39,015 nucleotides of DNA from Candidatus Pacearchaeota archaeon (GTDB lineage: Archaea > Nanobdellota > Nanobdellia > Pacearchaeales > GW2011-AR1): NCBI GenBank assembly GCA_017609885.1, contig JAFCDB010000008.1, positions 1 to 39,015 of the forward strand, read 5' to 3'. The position numbers and the translations under genes are program-made. The notes under the pieces are model-generated. The model was not told the DNA's origin. It saw only the letters and a program-made list of their open reading frames with translations, and did no database searches. Of the stretch, positions 30,047 through 37,984 are shown one piece after another. Within the stretch, counting starts at the first letter, position 1. Each line of letters starts with the position of its first letter.

Positions 30047-30321
30047 AGTTTAATAGCAGAACGATGTTTAATTTTTGCATAAAACTCAGGACTCCAAATA
30101 TACACAACATATCCTTCAACATCATAGGCAATTTTATTTATACTTTCAAGATATTCCATGATAATCTGAAATGTCTGCCACATCACCTTCTTAGGCAAAT
30201 TATGAAACAACTCAGTTTTCTTAAACTCGCCGCTATTTTCATTAATAAAATTCTCCACCATCAAAACCGTCTGAAGTGTCGGGGACCTTGCTGTTTGATT
30301 TTGCTGAATTGTTTCTACCAT
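30043..30321 (-). CDS. Antitoxin partner of the RelE-like toxin (copy 2)
   Basis: The 92-residue protein has the same winged-helix-like layout as the copy at 29154: SPTLQTVLMVENFINENSG, LFHNLPKKVMWQTFQIIMEYLES, then DVEGYVVYIWSPEF as the wing. It overlaps the toxin by 4 nt. The start lies only about 15 bp from the inner end of a family A element (30336-30465), so the promoter must lie in or be displaced by that element. Autoregulation is likely for the family. Confidence 0.78.
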   Translation of the reverse strand: MVETIQQNQTARSPTLQTVLMVENFINENSGEFKKTELFHNLPKKVMWQTFQIIMEYLESINKIAYDVEGYVVYIWSPEFYAKIKHRSAIKL

Positions 30322-30335
30322 TTTAACAATAATCC

Positions 30336-30465
30336 TTTAGTGAAATCCTTGATAATTGGGCATTTTTCTCTTTAAAAAATCAATACTGTGAGACGTTCCA
30401 CATCGAACAATATTGGGCTGGTGGGCAGGAATAGAGAAAAATGCCTAAACCTTTTATTTCACCAA
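30336..30465. mobile_element. Family A palindromic element A4, degenerate
   Basis: Ends TTTAGTGAAAT (30336-30346) and ATTTCACCAA (30456-30465). Second arms GGCATTTTTCTCT and AGAGAAAAATGCC have sequences different from A1 and A3 but still pair. The G-tract (30415-30429, GGGCTGGTGGGCAGG) has decayed from a canonical motif. It lies immediately upstream of the antitoxin gene of module copy 2. Confidence 0.7.
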
Positions 30466-30501
30466 TACATATTATCTAATAGTATCAATTGATATGATTA
30501 T

Positions 30502-30579
30502 TTAAGTTTTTCGGTTTTGGGCTTTTGAGAAATCCTTTTTTGTTTTCCATTTCCCAGGGGTTACATAATCGTTTGGCAT
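30502..30579 (-). CDS. 25-residue basic protein, shortened relative of the 29614 gene
   Basis: MPNDYVTPGKWKTKKDFSKA followed by QNRKT parallels the first 17 residues of the 39-residue protein at 29614 and then diverges. It precedes element A4 and the second toxin-antitoxin pair, in the same order as its relative precedes A3 and the first pair. Probably a degenerate copy. Confidence 0.4.
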   Translation of the reverse strand: MPNDYVTPGKWKTKKDFSKAQNRKT

Positions 30580-30599
30580 TTTAAGAAATAAAATTTAAA

Positions 30600-31193
30600 T
30601 TATATATCTGAAGGAGATGATTTACAGCATCTTTTTCCGATATTAGAATTAAAATTATTCTTATCAGTAACTTCCATAGTAACATCTTCACCAACCAAGC
30701 AATCACTCTCCCACCCTATCGTTAAAGTTTCACTACCTCCCAAATCAGCACATGCAACACCTCCACTCTCTTCCAAAGGCTCGCAATCAATAATTCCTTT
30801 TCCTCCATCAAAAACACGAATAGCATCACTAAAATCAGGATCTTGTTTTTTCCTCAAACAAAAAGCAACACCCTCATTCTCTCCACACTTAACAAAATCA
30901 TCCATTGCCTCCTCAATTAAACTATACTGGCAATTACTCCAAATTTTCCCCTCATCCAATTCAAGTTCCTTAAACTCAGTGCAATAAGCAGAATTATCTG
31001 ACGAAGCATAACCTGAACAAACCTCTCTTCTTAAAACAACATCTTCTGGAAGCTGACCAACAGATTTATTAAAATACCCCCAAACAGTCCAAAGAAAAAA
31101 CCCAACCAACAAGACCGCAACTAAACCGATAATCCACCCAAGTGTCGAAGTTCTCTCCTGCCCCTTCTTGCTTTTTATCTTCCTCTTTTTCAT
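30600..31193 (-). CDS. Class III signal-peptide protein, Cys-rich
   Basis: The N-terminus KKRKIKSKKGQERTSTLGWIIGLVAVLLVGFFLW (2-35) is a prepilin-type leader: basic segment, KKG-Q processing site, then a hydrophobic helix. The remaining 160 residues are extracytoplasmic and contain about a dozen Cys residues (CSGYASSDNSAYC, NCQYS, KCGENEGVAFC, GKRCC), so disulphides are likely. It is the last gene of the pilin-like operon. No named family recognised. Confidence 0.72.
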   Translation of the reverse strand: MKKRKIKSKKGQERTSTLGWIIGLVAVLLVGFFLWTVWGYFNKSVGQLPEDVVLRREVCSGYASSDNSAYCTEFKELELDEGKIWSNCQYSLIEEAMDDFVKCGENEGVAFCLRKKQDPDFSDAIRVFDGGKGIIDCEPLEESGGVACADLGGSETLTIGWESDCLVGEDVTMEVTDKNNFNSNIGKRCCKSSPSDI

Positions 31194-31241
31194 AACTCAA
31201 TAAACAATTTCTACTTTATAAATCTTTTTAAATTACATGGT

Positions 31242-31709
31242 TTACTTTACACAAACTTCTGCTTCAAAACTTTTCTTATATTCATAACTCACAGAAAGCC
31301 CATCCTCAAAATCCTCTTCAATTAAAAGATCAAACTCAATTCCTAACTTCCTTCCATCAAAAACAATCTCATCTAATTGCCCTTCAATCTGCTCCAATCC
31401 TTCAACAACAATATCAGAGCCACCATACAATTCAATCTTCTCTATAAAACAATTAACAAATTCCTCCTCAGAAACAAAATTCTCTGAACATTTATCAAAA
31501 ACATTTTCAAGATAAAAATTTAATTTTACTTCTTTAGAATAAATCTCCTCTAAAAAAACAGCTGAAGAAATATCTCCGGTCAAATCATCTGCCCGAATAT
31601 GAAAATAAAACAGCGAAGAAATAACTAAAATCAGCGTCGCTAAAACTAGCAGAACAATTGAAATCGACACTCCTGCTTTTTTATTACATACCAAAGTTTG
31701 TTTCATCAT
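31242..31709 (-). CDS. Pilin-like class III signal protein
   Basis: The 155-residue protein begins MMKQTLVCNKKAGVSISIVLLVLATLILVISSLFYF; KKA-G is the likely peptidase site and the helix follows at once. The outer domain is acidic with two Cys (DKCSENF, VNCFIEKIELYG) and a C-terminal Cys (EAEVCVK). The start overlaps the upstream gene by 26 nt, showing tight operon packing. Confidence 0.7.
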   Translation of the reverse strand: MMKQTLVCNKKAGVSISIVLLVLATLILVISSLFYFHIRADDLTGDISSAVFLEEIYSKEVKLNFYLENVFDKCSENFVSEEEFVNCFIEKIELYGGSDIVVEGLEQIEGQLDEIVFDGRKLGIEFDLLIEEDFEDGLSVSYEYKKSFEAEVCVK

Positions 31710-32244
31710 AATAATAAACCTCCACTAATTTATCCTGTTCAGACAACATAACAAAATTATTTGAGATAATACCCTTAACATTATTACTGCATCTTTCATG
31801 AGGAGGAAGTGGCCTCCACTCGTAAACATCAAAAGCACTTCCCTTATCAATAATCAAATTTTTATCACCTCTTTCAAAACAAATAACAGGTTTATCAATA
31901 TCTAATTTTTCAAAATAATCTTTCGCACCTTCATAAACTAAAATATATTTTTCTTCAGCTTCCTTGTCAACATTCTGTGTATGTCTATCAATTAACGTCA
32001 CAATTTTTTCATCATCAGCCCAATCAGAAATCGCTTGCTCATTCTCCTCAATAAAATTCAAAAAAAGTTTTGTCTGCAAAAATTCCTCTTGGTTTTCCCC
32101 AACACTAATTGCCCTGCTGCTAAAAACTTTATCCATCACAAATAAAACACCAAAAAAATAAAGTAACAAAATGAAAATAATAAGAAAAGTCGCTGCTATC
32201 CAAATTACTGTAGTTCCAATCTGTCCCCCCTTCCCCCTCATCAT
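31684..32244 (-). CDS. Pilin-like class III signal protein
   Basis: MMRGKGGQIGTTVIWIAATFLIIFILLLYFFGVLF shows a G-Q processing site and a hydrophobic helix. The 186-residue product has an acidic helical outer domain (EEKYILVYEGAKDYFEKLDIDKPVICFERGDKNL). The start ATG overlaps the upstream stop by 4 nt. Function unknown beyond pilin-like membership. Confidence 0.7.
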   Translation of the reverse strand: MMRGKGGQIGTTVIWIAATFLIIFILLLYFFGVLFVMDKVFSSRAISVGENQEEFLQTKLFLNFIEENEQAISDWADDEKIVTLIDRHTQNVDKEAEEKYILVYEGAKDYFEKLDIDKPVICFERGDKNLIIDKGSAFDVYEWRPLPPHERCSNNVKGIISNNFVMLSEQDKLVEVYYYDETNFGM

Positions 32245-32729
32245 ACCTTACCTCCTAAATTATTCGAACCAGCAAAAATTTCAATCCTTGCTTTCTTAAT
32301 CTCATCTTCACCAACATAATCAAAAATCAAATTTCCATCAGAACATCTTGCAAATTGCTCATCATCTCCTAAAGAACACTGCATCTCCAAATCCTTATCC
32401 CCTTCACTTCTCTCATTTAACTCCTCACCACTTTCAAAATCAAAAACACTAACTCTAAAATAAAACTTCAATCCACTAAATCCCTTTTCATCTAAATTAC
32501 ATTCACTAAAAATATCAAACTTATCATCAAACAGCCCTTCACTAATTTCCCCATCAACAACAAAACAATCAACAACTTTATTTTTCAAAGATTCTGCCTG
32601 CAATTCCCGAACATCTGCTTCAGCAGAATAAATCAAATAAACCCCCCCAACAATTGCAATTCCAATAACTCCCCAAATCAAAAAATTCCACACAGACATT
32701 ATTTTCTCATCACCTTTCTTATTCATCAT
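32241..32729 (-). CDS. Pilin-like class III signal protein
   Basis: MMNKKGDEKIMSVWNFLIWGVIGIAIVGGVYLIYSAEADVREL gives NKKG-D as leader, and the helix is interrupted by a charged spacer. The 162-residue protein has an outer domain with Cys pairs (VDCFVVDG, SECNLDEKG, MQCSLGDDEQFARCSDG). It overlaps the upstream gene by 11 nt and the downstream gene by 4 nt. Confidence 0.68.
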   Translation of the reverse strand: MMNKKGDEKIMSVWNFLIWGVIGIAIVGGVYLIYSAEADVRELQAESLKNKVVDCFVVDGEISEGLFDDKFDIFSECNLDEKGFSGLKFYFRVSVFDFESGEELNERSEGDKDLEMQCSLGDDEQFARCSDGNLIFDYVGEDEIKKARIEIFAGSNNLGGKV

Positions 32730-33117
32730 TTTCCATAATCTGCAAATTTAAAATTAAATCATCTCCCTTTTTCACAAAAGTCCTGTCAACTTTATAGTCG
32801 CTAAAAATCATAAAAGAATATCCGCTCCCTCGCGTCAATTTAACATTCACTTTATCTCCACCAACTATAACAACCTCACTTTCAGAAATATCATTTTTCT
32901 CAATAAACTTCTGAACATTTTCCAAATTTAAGGAAATCAAAGTTCCGGGTTTTGCTCCATCAATCAAAAGCGCAATTTCCTTAGCCAAAACTTGTTCATG
33001 CAGCGACGCATCATTTGTAGCTCTAAAAACAAACGCAAACATAGCCCCAAAAAAAATCGCATTAAGAATTAAAAAAATCACAGCTCCATAAATCAAATTT
33101 ATTCCTCTTTTATTCAT
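32719..33117 (-). CDS. Pilin-like class III signal protein
   Basis: MNKRGINLIYGAVIFLILNAIFFGAMFAFVFRA is a prepilin-like leader (NKRG-I) and helix. The 132-residue product has an outer domain of beta-strand character (SEVVIVGGDKVNVKLTRGSGYSFMIFSDYKVD) without Cys. It begins after a gap of about 34 nt from the 33152 gene, which ends upstream of it. Confidence 0.68.
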   Translation of the reverse strand: MNKRGINLIYGAVIFLILNAIFFGAMFAFVFRATNDASLHEQVLAKEIALLIDGAKPGTLISLNLENVQKFIEKNDISESEVVIVGGDKVNVKLTRGSGYSFMIFSDYKVDRTFVKKGDDLILNLQIMENDE

Positions 33118-33151
33118 AAAATAAATAACAAAAACACATTAATAAAATTAA

Positions 33152-34135
33152 CTAAGGCAAGTTTGTATATTCTCTGCAACCAAAATCTCTTAATTTTTCA
33201 GGTTCATATGGAATTATCAATGGAGGAATATATGTGCTGCCTCCAGGCGTAACATAAAAAAAGGATATCGCTCCTCCTGAAAATATAGCTGCTACAGGCA
33301 CAGTCCCTAATGAATACCCTGCAGCAATAATTCCCCCAGCCACAAATACAGAAGTCACAGCATACTGTGTCCATCTTCCTTCCTCTTGAATTTGCACAAC
33401 TACCGCACTATGATCTGAAGTAATAACTTTAAATTCATCTAATCCACTAATTTCTCTTCCTCCAAGAACAGAATCTTTAAAACTTTCATATCCTTCACCT
33501 TTTTTTATTATGCCATTGAAAATTAAATTCATTATTATTGGATTCTCAACTCCATATATATATTTCAAATATCTTATGCCTTGCGAATTCTTTTTTTCAT
33601 GTAAATCTTCATAGAATTCCATATAATTATAATCCTCTAATAATTCCCTACTTGAACCATCAAATCCTATTCGTGAACAAATCGGACAATAATTTGTTAA
33701 AAAAACTCGATTTGGTAAAAAATCTGCCTGTCCCTCCCCCATCATCCAATGGCAATCATATAAAGCATCAGATAAAACATCAATTGCTTCCTGCTTTGCT
33801 TCTTCCTCATTATTTCCACTCAATTGAACAACTCTAATTGAATTCTCTTCACTTTTTGGACCAAAAATATCTTCACATTCGCCGCTTCCTTGAGTAAGAC
33901 ATATTTTTTCGGTCTTGCATTTAAGGGGAATAACATTTCCGACATTTGCTGATTGAATATTAAATGTACTCCGAGAAATTACAGAAGAACGGCAGGTTTT
34001 CTTGTCAATATCTTCTCTAAAATCTGAAAAAAACATATAATACACTAAAAGCAAAAAAACAACACTTATCACTAAAACAGCTACACCTAAAACAAACTTC
34101 GGCATCTGCGCTTTTTTACTTTTTATCTTTTTCAT
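33152..34135 (-). CDS. Pilin-like protein with second hydrophobic region
   Basis: MKKIKSKKAQMPKFVLGVAVLVISVVFLLLVYYMFF is a KKA-Q prepilin-like leader. At 327 residues it is the largest of the set. Cys residues recur (CRSSVIS, CKTEKICLTQGSGECEDIF, NYCPICS). A glycine/alanine-rich hydrophobic stretch (about 270-300, SVFVAGGIIAAGYSLGTVPVAAIFSGG) could be a second membrane anchor. Starts directly before the stop of the 37-residue gene. Confidence 0.7.
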   Translation of the reverse strand: MKKIKSKKAQMPKFVLGVAVLVISVVFLLLVYYMFFSDFREDIDKKTCRSSVISRSTFNIQSANVGNVIPLKCKTEKICLTQGSGECEDIFGPKSEENSIRVVQLSGNNEEEAKQEAIDVLSDALYDCHWMMGEGQADFLPNRVFLTNYCPICSRIGFDGSSRELLEDYNYMEFYEDLHEKKNSQGIRYLKYIYGVENPIIMNLIFNGIIKKGEGYESFKDSVLGGREISGLDEFKVITSDHSAVVVQIQEEGRWTQYAVTSVFVAGGIIAAGYSLGTVPVAAIFSGGAISFFYVTPGGSTYIPPLIIPYEPEKLRDFGCREYTNLP

Positions 34136-34249
34136 TTATCCTCCTGTTAGAATTTTTAAAAGATAATAAATTCCGCCAATTGCAATCACAGTAAAAACTA
34201 CCCACAAAATAATTTTTCCCACAATGTCCAATTCAGCTTTGTTTTTCAT
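34136..34249 (-). CDS. 37-residue single-helix membrane protein
   Basis: MKNKAELDIVGKIILWVVFT followed by VIAIGGIYYLLKILTGG. The frame starts 4 nt inside the end of the 34246 gene and stops immediately before ATG 34135 of the next gene, so it is embedded in the operon. It resembles the stripped-down helix of the neighbouring pilin-like proteins. Confidence 0.6.
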   Translation of the reverse strand: MKNKAELDIVGKIILWVVFTVIAIGGIYYLLKILTGG

Positions 34250-34767
34250 TTTGTTGTTACTGGTTTAATTGTTAATTTTCCATCTTGCAATTTTATCTCA
34301 AGTTCCTGCCCATCTTTAACTAATGTATCTATCTTAATTGGAGAATGCTCCCCTTTATACTCAACAACATATTCATTAAAATTTATTTCTTCACAAACAG
34401 ATAAGGTGTTGCACCCATCTAAAACTTTTTCTGAATCGCTAATATGCCAATTTATGATGCACATACAAAGACATTTATCAAATCCTTTTGTTGTACATTG
34501 ATTTGGATATTTACCTTCAAAAGGCCAGCCTGTCAAAACCCACATATTTGGTGAATACAAATAATAGTTTTCAGTTTCACCATCCTCTAAATCATTTATT
34601 ATTCCCATAATATTCCCCATATGAATCTCTGCTATTTTTAAATCCTGTTTATCTCCAAAAAATCCCCAAAGCATCCATCCTAAATAAAACAAAACAAGCA
34701 AACACATAACTGCTATGACTATTCCAACAATATTATTCCCTAACAAACTTATTCCTTTTTTATTCAT
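34246..34767 (-). CDS. Pilin-like class III signal protein
   Basis: MNKKGISLLGNNIVGIVIAVMCLLVLFYLGWMLWGFFG gives NKKG-I and a long helix. The 173-residue protein has an outer domain with a Cys cluster (NQCTTKGFDKCLCMCIINW, DGCNTLSVCEE) and a beta-rich end (EYKGEHSPIKIDTLVKDG). It overlaps the upstream gene by 8 nt. Confidence 0.7.
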   Translation of the reverse strand: MNKKGISLLGNNIVGIVIAVMCLLVLFYLGWMLWGFFGDKQDLKIAEIHMGNIMGIINDLEDGETENYYLYSPNMWVLTGWPFEGKYPNQCTTKGFDKCLCMCIINWHISDSEKVLDGCNTLSVCEEINFNEYVVEYKGEHSPIKIDTLVKDGQELEIKLQDGKLTIKPVTTK

Positions 34768-35560
34768 TTCTTTCCTCCTTAAAAATTTTATTTCCGATAA
34801 TTATCGCGCCGTTTAAATCGTCTAAAATAAATATACGTTTCATTTTAGTTATCCCATTATTCGGTAAGGATCCATCAAGATAATCGTCAACAATCTCAAT
34901 TTTATGTTCAACAACTTCTCCAACAAATATCTCCTTGTAAATATCAAAATAAATCCTATCATAAATATCAATAAATAACTCTGTATCTCCTCCCCTGATT
35001 ATTTTTCTCCTATGTCCATCAACCATAATCTCTGCATAAACGCCCTCTCTAAATCCTTCAGGCGCTTCAACAACTGCCCTTTCATTCCGACAGAATAAAA
35101 CATCATATACAAGTTCAGAATCCTCTAAATTAATCAAATTATCATAAGAAGGCAAAAACTCTTCTAACCTCATCCAAACATATCCATCTAATTCCATAAT
35201 TTTATTATCAATCAGTATTCCATCTTCTCCTAAAATTCCTATGGTTTGTTCGCTTTGATGTGCAATTGATTTGACAATTAAATTTCCTTTTTCCAAATAC
35301 AAATCTGACTTATCAACATTTAAACATTCCTCATTTCCACAAAAACCAATACGATTTCCATCCTGAAGAACTGCAACCTTATACAAACACTCTTTCTCTT
35401 CCTCCCCATCACCATCATCAAAATCAAATCCAGGAATTAAAATATCCAACTTATGAATTATTCCCAAGTTCCAGAGAAACATAAGAACAAACCCAAGCGC
35501 AAGCAAACTCAAAATAATATAAAGAGTCATTTTTCTTTCTTGTGCTTTTTTATTTACCAT
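34760..35560 (-). CDS. Pilin-like class III signal protein, large outer domain
   Basis: MVNKKAQERKMTLYIILSLLALGFVLMFLWNLG gives KKA-Q and a helix. The 266-residue product has an acidic linker (DFDDGDGEEEKEC) and a predicted beta-rich outer domain (LYLEKGNLIVKSIA, GVYAEIMVDGHRRKIIRGGDTELFIDIYDRIYFDIY). It overlaps both neighbours by 7-8 nt. Confidence 0.7.
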   Translation of the reverse strand: MVNKKAQERKMTLYIILSLLALGFVLMFLWNLGIIHKLDILIPGFDFDDGDGEEEKECLYKVAVLQDGNRIGFCGNEECLNVDKSDLYLEKGNLIVKSIAHQSEQTIGILGEDGILIDNKIMELDGYVWMRLEEFLPSYDNLINLEDSELVYDVLFCRNERAVVEAPEGFREGVYAEIMVDGHRRKIIRGGDTELFIDIYDRIYFDIYKEIFVGEVVEHKIEIVDDYLDGSLPNNGITKMKRIFILDDLNGAIIIGNKIFKEERNE

Positions 35561-35712
35561 CTTAACTTAAAAAACTCCCTCAAAGATTCAACTCGCGGCC
35601 AAAGAACAATTATTATAACTCCCAAAATTATCGCAATAATCACGATAGCAACTATCAATCCGACAACATTATCAATTCCTAAAAATCCTTTCTTTCCAAT
35701 CCTCTTTTTCAT
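35554..35712 (-). CDS. 52-residue minimal pilin-like protein
   Basis: ATG 35712 opens MKKRIGKKGFLGIDNVVGLI, then a hydrophobic helix VAIVIIAIILGVIIIVL and a short basic tail. KKG-F is a plausible prepilin peptidase site. It ends 7 nt inside the start of the next gene and begins 34 nt after the TadC-like gene, so it is the first pilin-like member after the platform protein. Confidence 0.65.
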   Translation of the reverse strand: MKKRIGKKGFLGIDNVVGLIVAIVIIAIILGVIIIVLWPRVESLREFFKLRW

Positions 35713-35746
35713 AAAATATAAACAAAAAACAAGTTAATAAAATTAT

Positions 35747-37984
35747 CTAAATCCCTGCCAACGCAATCCCAGCCAAAATACTCAAAACCAAAGTCGCCCC
35801 CAAAGTCACAATAAAATACATTAAAATCCCGCGATTCAAATTCTTGCCAGTATCCGAAGTCCTCTTCAACTTATCATCTCCAGAATCAACAGCAACCAAA
35901 ACATTTGACAAAATAAAAACAATTTGAATAATATAAATTCCAATTGCAATCTGCATATAATACGGTGGCACCATTTTCAGAATATCAAATAAATTCAAAA
36001 GCCCTCCAATGTCTCCAAACCCAGAAATACTCGCCCCTCCCTCGCCAACTTGCGCGAAAATCGCCTCCAACTTATTCAAAATAAAAGTAATCATCGCAGT
36101 CAATCCCACAATAATTCCAGACAACAAAGGAGCTAAAAAAACTATATTACTTTTCATATCACTCACAACTTCTGCCAACAAATCCTGCAATCTCCTTGTA
36201 ACCTTCTGAATATTTTTAATATACTCTGAAATACTCATCAAACTTTCAGCAGCAATCTTCAATCCCTTCCTCACACTCTCTAACAAAATTCGCATACTTG
36301 TCTCAATTAACCGAGATGGAAAATAAATAATCGCCCCAGCCCTCTTATCAAAAATCGCCCTTTCCAAACTCATCCCCCTTTGCCTCAAATTCCCATTAAC
36401 AATCTTAAAAAAATCTGCAGTTTTCTGTCCTCGAGTTGACTCTGCAACTTTCGCAAACGCAATTTCTGCAGGCATCCCATCTCCCAATCTATTTCCAAGC
36501 TGAAACAGCGAATTTGTAAACTCTTTCTCAAGCTGTTTTGTATCTTTTCGCGCCTTAATCAAATATTTTGTCTTCATTCCATAAGCCATTGAAAAAAACA
36601 GCGCAATAGAAAGAGGAATAAACAAACTTAAAAGCAACGCTCCAACTCCAAACGGCCCAACCACTGAAGAAAAACTCCTAGCATTCCGAAGCTCATCCAA
36701 AGTTTTAATTGTCTCCCCTGTTTCAACACTCTTAAAATCAAAAAACCAAACATCTTCCATTTGTTCTAATCCAAAAGTCGCAAGTGAATAATCAGGTTGT
36801 AAACCAAGAGTCTCAACAAAAAAAACACTCGAAAACAAAAGCGGCAAAATCCCCAAAATAAAAAAAGGAATACAAATCGCAGCAGCAGTAAAATAAGGCC
36901 CCTTACTCGCATACCTCTTATACTCTGGATTCAACTCAAGATTCTCACTCTCCCCATAACCCTCTGGTCTCCTCAACAAAATCTGATTTGTCAAATAAAA
37001 AACAAAAAACGGAACAATCAAATTAAACAAAATAAAAACATGATAAAATTTAATCATATCTCCAAGCAAAGTTGAAGCCAACGGCAAAAGCGCAAGTCCA
37101 AGAGTCGGCAAAACAATCCCCAGCATATAAAGATTTGTCAACGGTGAACGAATACTCCGCGAAAAAACCATCATATTTTCATAAACACCATCAAGAATAA
37201 CTTGTAGCGATTTTTCCAGAGTCAAAACTCTTTGCGCATTTGACGGCTCATACAAACTGCTTTCAATCAAATGAAACGCCTCTACAAACTCAACAGCATC
37301 ATTTTCCCAGCTCTTCAAATAATTATCTAAACTTTCCTTAATTGTACTAAACTTCCCAGTTTCAACATCCCAAAAAATCTTCTTCAAATCCAGAGACAAA
37401 GGAGCTTTCAAATGCTTCGACGCAAAAGCAATCGCCCTCTCTAAATTAGAAGTATGTTTCATATAAACAACAACATAAAGAATACACGGAACCATCTGCG
37501 CCCCTGCCTTCAATCTCCAAAGTTTCGCCATCCTCTCAGGAGAAATATAAATATAATAAAAAACAAACATCGCTCCGATAAAAATCAGGAACAAAAAAAG
37601 TCCTGCAGGTCCCATAACATACCTCATCAACCCATCAACCCCAGCATTTGGCTGAAGAAAAAAAATCCCTAAAAAAATCAGCAAACCAACAACAAAAATA
37701 ATAAAAGCTCCAAAAAAAGAAAACGAAACAACTTCTGCAGGGGTTATATCTAAATGTGCAACACTTAAATTTCTCTGCATCTTTACCAAATCTTTTTTCG
37801 ATGGATTTACTTTCATTAAACCACCAAAACTCCGTGCCCATTTTTCATAACGAGAAAACTGGGGCATCATATCTTTCTTAAACTGCACATACTCCTTGCT
37901 GACATCTCCGACAGCAACATCGCTCTTGCTTGAAATCTTCCCGCTATACTTTCTCAAAATTTCCTCTACACTTTTGCTTGTCAT
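35747..37984 (-). CDS. TadC/GspF-like type IV pilus membrane platform
   Basis: At 745 residues this is the duplicated archaeal form of the T2SS F-domain family (TadC/ArlJ/PilC-like). The first unit (about 140-330: MVPCILYVVVYMKHTSNLERAIAFASKHLKAPLSLDLKKIF) and second unit (about 470-700: LEKEFTNSLFQLGNRLGDGMPAEIAFAKVAESTRG) carry the characteristic helix bundles; eight or more membrane helices separate them. Such proteins anchor the pilus and connect to a cytoplasmic assembly ATPase. That ATPase is not in the window. It starts within the last codons of the winged-helix gene (4-nt overlap). Confidence 0.85.
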   Translation of the reverse strand: MTSKSVEEILRKYSGKISSKSDVAVGDVSKEYVQFKKDMMPQFSRYEKWARSFGGLMKVNPSKKDLVKMQRNLSVAHLDITPAEVVSFSFFGAFIIFVVGLLIFLGIFFLQPNAGVDGLMRYVMGPAGLFLFLIFIGAMFVFYYIYISPERMAKLWRLKAGAQMVPCILYVVVYMKHTSNLERAIAFASKHLKAPLSLDLKKIFWDVETGKFSTIKESLDNYLKSWENDAVEFVEAFHLIESSLYEPSNAQRVLTLEKSLQVILDGVYENMMVFSRSIRSPLTNLYMLGIVLPTLGLALLPLASTLLGDMIKFYHVFILFNLIVPFFVFYLTNQILLRRPEGYGESENLELNPEYKRYASKGPYFTAAAICIPFFILGILPLLFSSVFFVETLGLQPDYSLATFGLEQMEDVWFFDFKSVETGETIKTLDELRNARSFSSVVGPFGVGALLLSLFIPLSIALFFSMAYGMKTKYLIKARKDTKQLEKEFTNSLFQLGNRLGDGMPAEIAFAKVAESTRGQKTADFFKIVNGNLRQRGMSLERAIFDKRAGAIIYFPSRLIETSMRILLESVRKGLKIAAESLMSISEYIKNIQKVTRRLQDLLAEVVSDMKSNIVFLAPLLSGIIVGLTAMITFILNKLEAIFAQVGEGGASISGFGDIGGLLNLFDILKMVPPYYMQIAIGIYIIQIVFILSNVLVAVDSGDDKLKRTSDTGKNLNRGILMYFIVTLGATLVLSILAGIALAGI

